Below, one piece after another: positions 6,267 to 6,294 of a stretch of 6,294 bases of DNA (positions are counted from its first letter, which is position 1; each line of letters starts with the position of its first letter). The translations under genes and the position numbers were made by a program. The notes beneath the pieces were generated by a model, which searched no databases, was not told where the DNA came from, and saw only the letters and a program-made list of their open reading frames with translations. The DNA is from Oscillospiraceae bacterium (lineage in GTDB: Bacteria > Bacillota_A > Clostridia > Oscillospirales > Ruminococcaceae): the NCBI GenBank assembly GCA_900766795.1, contig CAAFWX010000132.1:1-6294 (forward strand), read 5' to 3'.

Positions 6267-6294
6267 AGATCGGAAGAGCGTCGTGTAGGGAAAG
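6267..6294. other. Illumina sequencing adapter contamination
   Basis: The final 28 bases begin AGATCGGAAGAGC and continue as the known reverse complement of the Illumina TruSeq universal adapter, matching it at every base up to the window end. This is artificial sequence left at a contig end. The true genomic sequence stops at about 6266 (one or two bases could be ambiguous at the junction). Confidence 0.97.

Overview
The window looks like a complete short contig from a Gram-positive, low-to-mid GC Clostridia, probably of the Ruminococcaceae/Oscillospiraceae type. The evidence is the argR-recN pair that is common in Firmicutes, strong AGGAGG-like ribosome binding sites, frequent GTG starts, and a trio of families (VTC domain, DUF4956, Cthe_2159-like beta-helix) that is familiar from gut and rumen Clostridia. 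The lineage is inferred from gene content only; no rRNA or other marker is present. The last 28 bases are Illumina adapter, so the right end is an assembly end and not biology.

Left part (1-2641), + strand housekeeping run: argR (arginine repressor), recN (SMC-like ATPase of double-strand break repair) and a small DUF1232 membrane protein. Gaps are 20 to 33 bases and each gene has its own Shine-Dalgarno, so the three are probably co-transcribed from a promoter upstream of the window. There is no convincing terminator after the DUF1232 gene.

Middle and right part (about 2642-6139): an AT-rich 115-base gap holding a perfect TATAAT box leads into a tight three-gene unit. It comprises a cytoplasmic VTC-type polyphosphate polymerase domain protein, a DUF4956 multi-pass membrane protein that overlaps it by 16 bases, and a secreted, probably lipid-anchored, Cthe_2159-like parallel beta-helix carbohydrate-binding protein. 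A strong hairpin terminator with T-tracts on both sides closes the unit. Enzyme, membrane part and surface protein in one transcript suggest one cell-envelope system that makes or handles an anionic polymer and presents a glycan-binding protein outside. The exact function is unknown. This is the most interesting part of the window.

Right edge (6152-6266): the last 37 codons of an unidentified convergent gene on the - strand, cut by the adapter at 6267-6294.
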